Source of the DNA: Streptomyces sp. H39-S7
GTDB taxonomy: Bacteria; Actinomycetota; Actinomycetes; Streptomycetales; Streptomycetaceae
Length of the DNA stretch: 33,522 nt
Assembly (NCBI RefSeq): GCF_027158205.1
Contig: NZ_JAPVLU010000067.1
Coordinates: 1 to 33,522 of the forward strand
Reading direction: 5' to 3'
The stretch's first letter is position 1; the number at the start of each line of letters is the position of its first letter. The notes below the pieces were generated by a model. That model had not been told where the DNA came from. It searched no databases and saw only the letters and a program-made list of their open reading frames with translations. A program made the position numbers and the translations under genes. Below are positions 9,587-15,893 of the stretch, piece after piece.

Positions 9587-10575
9587 GACACGACCGCCAG
9601 GTGCGGTTCGATCTCGGTGGCCGCTTCGGTGCCGTAGCCGGTCCTCAGCCGTCCGAGCAGGTCGGCGGCGGAGAGCACGTACTCCTGGGTGCCGATGGAT
9701 TCGAGGACGACGGTGGCGAGGGCGCAGCCCAGTTCGGCTGAGCGGCGGTGGGAGAGGTTCCAGGTGACGCCGGCAAGGAACCCGGCGCGGAACGCGTCGC
9801 CGACGCCGGTGGGTTCGGTGGCTCCTGTCGTCGGGGCGGCCGGTACGAGGATCGGGGCCTCGCCCGCACGCTCGATCCGGACGCCCTGGGCGCCGAGTGT
9901 GGTGATCCAGGTGCCGACGTGCTGGAGGACCTGGTCCGCGTTCCAGCCCGTGCGTTCCTGGAGGAGGGCCGCCTCGTACTCGTTGCTGAAGAGGAAGCGC
10001 GGGCCGTCGAGGAGCAGGCGTACCGACTCCGCGTCCAGGCGGGCGAGTTGCTGCGAGGGGTCGGCCGCGAAGGGGATACCCAGGTCCCGGCACTCCGCGG
10101 TGTGGCGGAGCATCGCCTCGGGGTCGTTGGGCGCGACGACGACCAGGTCGAGAGCGCCGACGCGTTCCGTGACGGGGGCGAGGGCGATACGGCGGGCCTC
10201 GGCCATGGCGCCCGCGTAGAACGTGGCGATCTGGTTCTGCACCGAGTCGGTGGTGCAGACGAAGCGGGCGGTCTGGTGCTCGTGGGAGACCTGGACGGAG
10301 TCGGTGTCGACGCCGTTCTGCTTGAGCCAGACCTGGTAGTCGGCGAAGTCCGGGCCGACCGCGCCGACCAGGACGGGGGCGAGGCCGAGCCGCCCCATGC
10401 CGAAGGCGATGTTCGCCGCCACCCCTCCCCGCCGGACCTCCAGGGTGTCGGCGAGGAAGGACAGGGACACGTTCTTGAGCTGGTCGGCGACCAGGTGGTC
10501 GGTGAACCGACCGGGGAAGACCATCAGATGGTCGGTTGCGATGGATCCTGTGATGGCGGTGCGCATCTCAGTCAC
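9583..10575 (-). CDS. PfkB-family sugar/nucleoside kinase, probable adenosine kinase
   Basis: A 330-residue ribokinase-fold kinase. The N-terminus has GSIATDHLMVFPGRF, followed by the sugar-binding RRGGVAANIAFGMGRLG. The PfkB signature EPTGVGDAFRAGFLAG near residue 254 has Asp260 as the predicted catalytic base. Placement between metK and metH, in an operon with ahcY, argues that it phosphorylates the adenosine released by AhcY to AMP, pulling SAH hydrolysis forward. That is inference from context, because PfkB enzymes differ widely in substrate and sequence alone does not fix it. The GTG start at 10575 is 5-6 bases after a GGAGG (10585-10581) and is preferred to the ATG at 10566. Its stop overlaps the metH start. 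Confidence 0.85.
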   Translation of the reverse strand: MTEMRTAITGSIATDHLMVFPGRFTDHLVADQLKNVSLSFLADTLEVRRGGVAANIAFGMGRLGLAPVLVGAVGPDFADYQVWLKQNGVDTDSVQVSHEHQTARFVCTTDSVQNQIATFYAGAMAEARRIALAPVTERVGALDLVVVAPNDPEAMLRHTAECRDLGIPFAADPSQQLARLDAESVRLLLDGPRFLFSNEYEAALLQERTGWNADQVLQHVGTWITTLGAQGVRIERAGEAPILVPAAPTTGATEPTGVGDAFRAGFLAGVTWNLSHRRSAELGCALATVVLESIGTQEYVLSAADLLGRLRTGYGTEAATEIEPHLAVVS

Positions 10576-10587
10576 TCACTCCTCCGG

Positions 10588-10625
10588 TGCTCTTCCTCTG
10601 CTCTTCCTCGGCCTCTGCTCTTTCC
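10588..10625. repeat. Short tandem repeat in the metK-kinase gap
   Basis: TGCTCTTCCTC occurs at 10588-10598 and 10599-10609, with a degenerate third copy at 10616-10625. On the transcribed (minus) strand this gives purine-rich GAGGAAGAGCA units just before the kinase ribosome binding site. It may be a ribosome-loading sequence or simply slippage. Confidence 0.5.
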
Positions 10626-10634
10626 TGCCGGCTG

Positions 10635-11834
10635 TCAGAGACCGGCGGCCTGCCGGAGTTTGGCCGCCCGGTCGGTGGACTCCCAGGTGAAGTCGGCGTC
10701 CGTTCGGCCGAAGTGGCCGTAGGCGGCGGTCTGCGCGTAGATGGGACGCAGCAGGTCGAGGTCTCGCACGATGGCGGCCGGCCGCAGGTCGAAGACCTGG
10801 CTGACGGCGTCCTGGATGCGGGCCACGGGGATGGTCTCGGTGCCGAACGTCTCGACGAACAGCCCGACGGGGGCGGCCTTGCCGATGGCGTACGCGACCT
10901 GGACCTCGCAGCGGCGGGCCAGCCCGGCCGCGACGACGTTCTTCGCGACCCAGCGCATCGCGTAGGCGGCGGAACGGTCGACCTTGGACGGGTCCTTGCC
11001 GGAGAACGCGCCCCCGCCGTGCCGGGCCATCCCGCCGTACGTGTCGACAATGATCTTCCGGCCGGTCAGTCCCGCGTCACCCATCGGACCGCCCACCTCG
11101 AAGCGCCCGGTCGGGTTGACGAGCAGCCGGTACCCCTCCGTCGACAGTGTGGCGCCGAGCAGTTCGAGCTCGGGCTCCACGACGAACTCGCGGATGTCGG
11201 GGGCGAGCAGGGAGTCCAGGCTGATGTCGGGCGCGTGCTGGCTGGAGATCACGACGGTGTCGAGGCGTACGGCCTTGCTGCCGTCGTACTCGATGGTGAC
11301 CTGGGTCTTGCCGTCCGGGCGCAGGTACGCCAGCCGGCCGCTCTTGCGGACCTGCGTCAGGCGGTGGGCGAGGCGGTGGGCCAGCGCGATGGGCAGCGGC
11401 ATCAGTTCGGGCGTGTCGTCGCACGCGTAACCGAACATCAGGCCCTGGTCGCCCGCGCCCTGACGGTCGAGGTCGTCCTCGCCGCCCTCCACCCGCGACT
11501 CGTACGCCGCGTCCACGCCCTGGGCGATGTCCGGGGACTGCGCGCCGATCGACACCGAGACCCCGCACGAAGCCCCGTCGAAGCCCTTCGCCGACGAGTC
11601 GTAACCGATATCCAGCACCGTCTGCCGCACGATCGCCGGGATATCAGCGTACGCGGACGTGGTGACCTCACCGGCGATGTGCACCTGGCCGGTCGTGATC
11701 AGGGTTTCCACGGCGACCCGGGCGGTGCGGTCCTGCGCGAGGAGAGCGTCGAGAACGGAGTCGCTGATCTGGTCGGCGATTTTGTCGGGGTGTCCCTCGG
11801 TAACCGATTCCGACGTGAAAAGGCGACGGGCCAT
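10635..11834 (-). CDS. metK: S-adenosylmethionine synthetase
   Basis: A 399-residue enzyme that makes SAM from methionine and ATP. The N-terminus MARRLFTSESVTEGHPDKIADQ is the family hallmark, with the ATP-binding His in GHPDK. GAGDQGLMFGYA carries the conserved signature and GGGAFSGKDPSKVDRS is the P-loop-like signature. The start at 11834 (18 codons inside the longest frame) places the hallmark at the N-terminus with GGAGGA just upstream. It is the first gene of the methyl-cycle operon and is divergent from the membrane protein at 12047. Many Streptomyces carry a housekeeping metK elsewhere, so this could be a second copy dedicated to the neighbouring pathway; that cannot be judged from the window. 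Confidence 0.97.
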   Translation of the reverse strand: MARRLFTSESVTEGHPDKIADQISDSVLDALLAQDRTARVAVETLITTGQVHIAGEVTTSAYADIPAIVRQTVLDIGYDSSAKGFDGASCGVSVSIGAQSPDIAQGVDAAYESRVEGGEDDLDRQGAGDQGLMFGYACDDTPELMPLPIALAHRLAHRLTQVRKSGRLAYLRPDGKTQVTIEYDGSKAVRLDTVVISSQHAPDISLDSLLAPDIREFVVEPELELLGATLSTEGYRLLVNPTGRFEVGGPMGDAGLTGRKIIVDTYGGMARHGGGAFSGKDPSKVDRSAAYAMRWVAKNVVAAGLARRCEVQVAYAIGKAAPVGLFVETFGTETIPVARIQDAVSQVFDLRPAAIVRDLDLLRPIYAQTAAYGHFGRTDADFTWESTDRAAKLRQAAGL

Positions 11835-11918
11835 GGATTCCTCCAGATGCGTATCCAACGCTCCGGTGGACAGGGGAGCGATATCCACGAGAGCGTGCGA
11901 TCGGCTCCTTGCGGACGG

Positions 11919-12008
11919 CTAAAGCGAAACCTGCGCTAGGCCCCGCCGGGCGGGGGTAGCCTTTTTTGATGCTCTTGCGGGCCGCGGATCGCTTTAGGGG
12001 CGCTTTAG
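11919..12008. promoter_or_regulatory. Three CGCTTTAG motifs between metK and the divergent gene
   Basis: CGCTTTAG occurs at 11990-11997 and 12001-12008, exactly 11 bp apart (one helical turn), and inverted as CTAAAGCG at 11919-11926. All three lie in the 212-bp divergent intergenic region. An 8-bp AT-containing word repeated three times in so short a GC-rich region suggests an operator acting on one or both promoters. No regulator gene is in the window. Confidence 0.45.
11935..11967 (+). terminator. Hairpin plus T tract in the metK/membrane-protein divergent region
   Basis: GCTA and CCCCG (11935-11938 and 11941-11945) pair with CGGGG and TAGC (11951-11955 and 11957-11960) around a small internal loop, followed by six T at 11962-11967. 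It has the shape of an intrinsic terminator for rightward transcription. No complete gene lies upstream on that strand, so it may be an attenuator in the leader of the gene at 12047 or a block on antisense transcripts into it. I could not match it to a known SAM-binding riboswitch. Confidence 0.45.
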
Positions 12009-12046
12009 TCCCACCTGTCGCAATGGATGCGAGAAAGGAGCTATCC

Positions 12047-12613
12047 ATGACCCGCTACCTCATCAGCTTCCTCCCGTGGATCGCCTATGCCTTCGTCGCC
12101 ACGAGCGATGACTGGCGCAAGGGTGCACTGGTCGGGCTCGGGATCGCCGCAGTGGTGATCTGGCGCGACCGCAAGTCCGGCAAGAACTGGGACGAGATGG
12201 TGATCGAGACCAGCGCGTTCGTGTTCTTCGCGGGGATCGCCTGGCTGTCCTACGCGCGACCGGACTCGGATCTGGTCCGTTACGGGCCGGCTCTTGTCGA
12301 CGCATGGCTCGCCCTCACCGCCTGGGGCTCGCTGCTCATCCGTCGGCCGTTCACCCTCGGCATCGCACGCAAACTCGTACCGGAGAAGGTCGCCCGCACG
12401 GAGGCGTTCTACCGGACCAACGCCGTCATCACGCAGGTGTGGGGGCTCTCCTTCGCGGCTGCCGCCGTCGTACTGGCCTTCATCATCCGCGCCGACGCGC
12501 ACGCGACGACACCCATGATCGTCGTCAAGGTCGCGAGCTTCGTGATCCCCGTGCTCTTCACGATCCGCTACCCGAAGGCCGTCGCCGCGCGCCGCGCGCA
12601 CCAGACGGCCTGA
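12047..12613 (+). CDS. Small multi-pass membrane protein of unknown function
   Basis: A 188-residue hydrophobic protein. The ATG at 12047 has an AAAGGAG ribosome binding site 6 bases upstream. About five hydrophobic segments are visible: ISFLPWIAYAFVA, GALVGLGIAAVVIW, ETSAFVFFAGIAWLSY, a DAWLALTAWGSLLI segment, and two C-terminal stretches around VWGLSFAAAAVVLAFII and VASFVIPVLFTI. Between them is a charged loop with RRPFTLGIARKLVPEK. The fold resembles septation-protein-A-like or YgjV-like small membrane proteins only in general layout. No function is proposed. It is divergent from metK and shares its promoter region; the C-terminus is basic (RYPKAVAARRAHQ), consistent with a cytoplasmic end. 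Confidence 0.75.
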   Translation: MTRYLISFLPWIAYAFVATSDDWRKGALVGLGIAAVVIWRDRKSGKNWDEMVIETSAFVFFAGIAWLSYARPDSDLVRYGPALVDAWLALTAWGSLLIRRPFTLGIARKLVPEKVARTEAFYRTNAVITQVWGLSFAAAAVVLAFIIRADAHATTPMIVVKVASFVIPVLFTIRYPKAVAARRAHQTA

Positions 12614-12650
12614 CCTCCCCCCACCCGTCCCACCCGCTCCCCCCACCGGC

Positions 12651-12677
12651 CCACCGTCTCAGTGAGTGAGGCGGTGG
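12651..12677 (+). terminator. Hairpin after the membrane-protein gene
   Basis: CCACCG and CTCA (12651-12656, 12658-12661) pair with TGAG and CGGTGG (about 12667-12677), starting 38 bases after the stop at 12613. There is no long T tract. It is a plausible terminator for the plus-strand gene. Confidence 0.45.
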
Positions 12678-12714
12678 GTTCAGTGCTGCCGGGGGGCAGG
12701 TGCGGGAAACGCCT

Positions 12715-12746
12715 GTGCCCCGGATCCGTCAGCGGATCCGGGGCAC
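12715..12746. terminator. Perfect 14-bp hairpin between convergent genes
   Basis: A 14-bp perfect inverted repeat (12715-12728 with 12733-12746) has a 4-base loop, TCAG. It sits between the plus-strand membrane-protein gene and the minus-strand carboxylase genes, 20 bases beyond the epsilon-subunit stop. The very stable stem suits a bidirectional terminator of the kind common in Streptomyces, although neither side has a U tract. Confidence 0.7.
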
Positions 12747-12766
12747 GGGCGGCGGGTTCGCGGCTG

Positions 12767-13054
12767 TCAGCCGTAGGCCCAGGCGCCCGGCGGGTTGTAG
12801 CCGTCGGGGGTCCAGCGCAGGGGCCGGCTGCTCCGCCCGTTCCGCGCACTCCGCGCGCTCTGGTCGTCGTCGGCGACGGCCTTCTGCCGGAGGACGGCGA
12901 GCAGGGCGACCGTCGCCGCGGCCACCTGTTCGTCGTCCGGCTCGCCGCGGACGAACCGGATGAGCAGTTCGTCGTCGGGCCGGGGCGTACTCGGGGTCGG
13001 TGGATCCGGTGCGCTCGGTGTGGTCGGTGGGCTCGGGGCGCTCGATGTCGTCAT
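12767..13054 (-). CDS. Acyl-CoA carboxylase epsilon subunit
   Basis: A 95-residue protein with a Ser/Pro/Thr-rich, disordered N-terminus (1-25) followed by ELLIRFVRGEPDDEQVAAATVALLAVL, the short conserved motif of actinobacterial acyl-CoA carboxylase epsilon subunits (AccE/PccE). The usual Trp-containing tail follows (RWTPDGYNPPGAWAYG). Such subunits bind the alpha-beta complex and raise its activity. The ATG at 13054 lies 5 bases after the beta-subunit stop, so the pair is one operon and translationally linked. The same frame runs open far upstream inside the beta gene, but that part is antisense noise. The 14-bp hairpin follows its stop. Confidence 0.85.
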   Translation of the reverse strand: MTTSSAPSPPTTPSAPDPPTPSTPRPDDELLIRFVRGEPDDEQVAAATVALLAVLRQKAVADDDQSARSARNGRSSRPLRWTPDGYNPPGAWAYG

Positions 13055-13059
13055 GGCCG

Positions 13060-14730
13060 TCACACCGGCGGGTTTCCGTGCTTGCGGGACGGGAGCGTGG
13101 CGTGCTTCGTGCGGAGCATCGCCAGCGAACGGATCAGCACCGAGCGGGTCTCGGCGGGATCGATGACGTCGTCGACGAGGCCGCGTTCCGCCGCGTAGTA
13201 GGGGTGCATCAGTTCCTCCTGGTACTGCTTGATGCGCTCGGCGCGGACCGCGTCCGGGTCGTCCGCCGCGGCGATCTCGCGCCGGAAGACGACGTTGGCG
13301 GCGCCCTCCGCACCCATCACCGCGATCTCGTTCGTCGGCCACGCGAACGACAGGTCCGTGCCGATGGAACGCGAGTCCATGACGATGTACGAACCGCCGT
13401 AGGCCTTGCGGAGGATGACCTGGATGCGGGGCACGGTGGCGTTGCAGTACGCGTACAGCAGCTTCGCGCCGTGCCGGATGATGCCGCCGTGCTCCTGCGC
13501 GCTGCCGGGCAGGAAGCCCGGCACGTCGACGAGGGTGACCAGCGGAATGCTGAACGAGTCGCACATCTGGACGAACCGCGCGGCCTTTTCCGAGGCGTTG
13601 ATGTCCAGGACGCCCGCCAGCGACGCCGGCTGGTTCGCCACGATGCCGACCACCTGGCCGCCCAGGCGCGCCAGTGCGCAGACGATGTTGGTGGCCCAGG
13701 CGGCGTGCACCTCGAAGAAGTCGCCGTCGTCGACGATCTCCTCGATCACCGGCCGGATGTCATAGGCGCGGTTGGCGTCGGCCGGCACCAGTTCCAGCAG
13801 CGCCTCGTTGCGGCGGTCGGCCGGGTCGGCCGTGGTGACGGCGGGCGGCAGCTCACGGTTGTTGGAGGGCAGGAGCGAGAGCAGGTAGCGGACTTCGGCG
13901 AGGCACTCGGCCTCGTTCTCGTACACGAACTGGGCGGCGCCGGAGACCGACGCGTGCACGTCGGCGCCGCCGAGCTGGTCGTGGGAGATCTTCTCGCCGG
14001 TGACGGCCTGCACCACGTCGGGCCCGGTGATGTACATCTGCGAGGTGCCGCGCACCATGAACACGAAGTCGGTGAGCGCCGGGGAGTACGTGGCGCCGCC
14101 CGCGCACGGGCCGAGCATCACGCTGATCTGCGGGATGACGCCCGACGAGCGGACGTTGCGCCGGAAGATGCCGCCGTATCCGGCGAGCGCGGTGACGCCC
14201 TCCTGGATCCGGGCCCCCGCGCCGTCGCTGAGGCTGACCAGGGGCGCGCCGGCCGACTCGGCCAGGTCCATCACCTTGTGGATCTTCTCGGCGTGGGCCT
14301 CGCCCAGCGAGCCGCCGAAGATCCGGAAGTCGTGGGCGTAGACGAAGACCGTGCGGCCCATGACCTCGCCCCAGCCGGTCACCACACCGTCGGTGTAGGG
14401 GCGCTTGTTCTCCAGGCCGAAGCCGGTGGCACGGTGCCGGCGCAGCGGCTCGATCTCGGTGAACGTGCCCGCGTCGAAGAGGAGTTCCAGTCGCTCGTGG
14501 ACGGTCAGTTTGCCCTTGGCCCACTGCTGCTCCGTCGCGCGCGGCCCCGGCCCGTCCCTGACCGTCTGTTTGACCAGGTTGAGCAGCGCCACCCGCGACC
14601 TCGGGTCCTGGCGGGGCGGCGGGAGCTGTTCCGTCACCGGGGCCAGCGTCTGCGTTTGCGCGTGCGGCGGCGTTTGCGTCGGCGGCCGGGTCGAGGTGAT
14701 GTCCTCGGCAATGGTCATGGTTCGGTTCAC
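13060..14730 (-). CDS. Acyl-CoA carboxylase beta subunit (carboxyltransferase), probably acetyl-CoA specific
   Basis: A 556-residue crotonase-fold carboxyltransferase that moves the carboxyl group from biotin to an acyl-CoA. After a Pro/Thr/Gln-rich extension (1-45) come AKGKLTVHERLELL, the acyl-CoA oxyanion segment GPCAGGATYSPALTDF (207-222) and the biotin-side segment GGIIRHGAKLLYAY (415-428). Residue 449 in KAYGGSYIVMDSR is Ile. By length it aligns with position 422 of S. coelicolor PccB, where Asp marks propionyl-CoA enzymes and Ile marks enzymes accepting acetyl-CoA. Malonyl-CoA production is therefore favoured, matching the malonyl-type AT domains of the PKS. No biotin-carboxylase alpha subunit is in the window; actinomycetes often share one encoded elsewhere. 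The start is GTG 14730 or ATG 14718, neither with a strong ribosome binding site. Confidence 0.92.
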   Translation of the reverse strand: MNRTMTIAEDITSTRPPTQTPPHAQTQTLAPVTEQLPPPRQDPRSRVALLNLVKQTVRDGPGPRATEQQWAKGKLTVHERLELLFDAGTFTEIEPLRRHRATGFGLENKRPYTDGVVTGWGEVMGRTVFVYAHDFRIFGGSLGEAHAEKIHKVMDLAESAGAPLVSLSDGAGARIQEGVTALAGYGGIFRRNVRSSGVIPQISVMLGPCAGGATYSPALTDFVFMVRGTSQMYITGPDVVQAVTGEKISHDQLGGADVHASVSGAAQFVYENEAECLAEVRYLLSLLPSNNRELPPAVTTADPADRRNEALLELVPADANRAYDIRPVIEEIVDDGDFFEVHAAWATNIVCALARLGGQVVGIVANQPASLAGVLDINASEKAARFVQMCDSFSIPLVTLVDVPGFLPGSAQEHGGIIRHGAKLLYAYCNATVPRIQVILRKAYGGSYIVMDSRSIGTDLSFAWPTNEIAVMGAEGAANVVFRREIAAADDPDAVRAERIKQYQEELMHPYYAAERGLVDDVIDPAETRSVLIRSLAMLRTKHATLPSRKHGNPPV

Positions 14731-14971
14731 CCATCCACTCGGTCAGGCGATTGAAGCGATTGATGAAACAGCCTGAACCTCATTGAAGCCGCGGCTTCGA
14801 AGCAGGTGCCACAGCGTCGGCCCCCTACCCTCCGCCTGCCCACCCCTATTCACTGTCCGGTATGGGTGGCCGTAAGGGGCGCGGACGGGGAGACATAGGG
14901 GTTACTCCCCCTTGCGGCAGCCCGTAGAAAAGAGCGGACGAGGCCAGTTCGCGACAAGGCGGGTTTCAGCG
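14731..14971. promoter_or_regulatory. Divergent promoter region between carboxylase and PKS operons
   Basis: This 241-bp gap separates the two divergent operons and should hold both promoters. It contains a perfect 14-bp palindrome, GAAGCCGCGGCTTC (14785-14798), two copies of ATTGAAGC (14750-14757 and 14782-14789), an imperfect CCACCC/GGGTGG inverted repeat (about 14839-14868), and AGGGG-TTACTC-CCCCT around 14896-14911. The last loosely recalls the GGGA/TCCC palindromes bound by PAS-LuxR regulators of polyene clusters, but its spacing differs. No regulator gene is in the window. Confidence 0.5.
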
Positions 14972-15892
14972 ATGACTACGGCAATGGTGTTTCCAGGAAT
15001 GGGTCCCACCCGTTTCTCCGACCTGGGCAGGTTCCTGCTTCTGAATACCTTTGCCCGCGATCTGCTGCCGATCGCCGACGAAGCCCTGGGCTACTCGGTG
15101 TTCGACCGGTTCCGGGAGTCCGGCGAGGATTATTCGGAGGCGGCGCAGGTCGCCTTCATGGTCGCCTCGACAGCGCTCGCGCAGTGGGCCCGCGCCGAAC
15201 TCGGCGCCGAGGCCGAGATCTGCGCGGGGCCCAGTTTCGGCGAGAAGCCGCTGATGGCGTTCTGCGGTGCGCTGGACTTCCCGGACGCGGTGGTGATGAC
15301 GGCCCGGCTGGCCCGCTGCACCGCCGACTACTTCGCCACCGAGCACCGGGACGTGGTCACCCAGTCCTTCGTACGGGCCCCCGTCGACGGGCTGCGCGAG
15401 CTGCTCGCCGGGATGGACGAGCGGGGCGAGTGGTACGACCTGTCCTGCCGCCTCGACCAGGGCTTCGAGATGATCTCGTTGCACGAGGAGCACCTGGAGG
15501 CGTTCACCGGCCGGCTGCGGAAGATCGGTTCGCTGCCGCTGTACGCGATGCGCCCGCCGATGCACTCGTCCCTCTTCACCGGGCTGCGCGACCGCGCCGC
15601 CGCCGAGGTCATCGACGCCCTGCCGCTGCGCGACCCCGGTCTGCCGGTCCTCGCCGACCAGGACGGCCGGCTCGTCGACACCGCCGAGGGGCTCAGGACG
15701 ATGCTGCTGGACCACTTCGTGAAGCCGGTGGACTGGCCGGCGGTCCTGGCCGAGCTGGGCCGGCGCGGAGTGACGCGACTGGTGGTGGCCGGCCCGGACG
15801 CCCTGTTCAGCCGGGTGGAGTGCGCGGTGCGCAACTTCGATGTCGTGCTCGCCGATCCGAAGCACGCGATGCGTCCCAAGGCGGGTGTCTGA
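14972..15892 (+). CDS. Discrete acyltransferase, VinK-like (aminoacyl starter transfer)
   Basis: A 306-residue stand-alone member of the malonyl-transacylase fold. The N-terminus MVFPGMGPTRFSDLG replaces the usual GQG motif. The nucleophile is Ser88 in AGPSFGEKP (GxSxG), and His198 in MRPPMHSSLF is the catalytic-dyad candidate. The usual Arg that holds a malonyl carboxylate is not obvious, which fits a non-malonyl substrate. In vicenistatin-type macrolactam pathways VinK moves the dipeptidyl starter from a discrete ACP to the PKS loading ACP; by context (VinN-, VinM- and VinO-like genes next, and a PKS with an N-terminal ACP) the same role is inferred here. The ATG at 14972 has only a weak AAGG about 12 bases upstream; ATG 14984 is an alternative. 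The next gene starts one base after its stop. Confidence 0.85.
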   Translation: MTTAMVFPGMGPTRFSDLGRFLLLNTFARDLLPIADEALGYSVFDRFRESGEDYSEAAQVAFMVASTALAQWARAELGAEAEICAGPSFGEKPLMAFCGALDFPDAVVMTARLARCTADYFATEHRDVVTQSFVRAPVDGLRELLAGMDERGEWYDLSCRLDQGFEMISLHEEHLEAFTGRLRKIGSLPLYAMRPPMHSSLFTGLRDRAAAEVIDALPLRDPGLPVLADQDGRLVDTAEGLRTMLLDHFVKPVDWPAVLAELGRRGVTRLVVAGPDALFSRVECAVRNFDVVLADPKHAMRPKAGV

Positions 15893-15893
15893 C

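Noticed and set aside
6362..9637. Very long plus-strand open frame opposite metH
   Set aside because: GC-rich shadow with Arg/Gln/His/Val-rich low-quality composition. The minus strand encodes an unmistakable MetH over the same bases.
11835..12046. SAM or SAH riboswitch upstream of metK
   Set aside because: The region has a hairpin and repeated boxes, but I could not fit the conserved core of SAM-I, SAM-II, SAM-IV or SAH classes by eye. Recorded only as an unassigned regulatory region.
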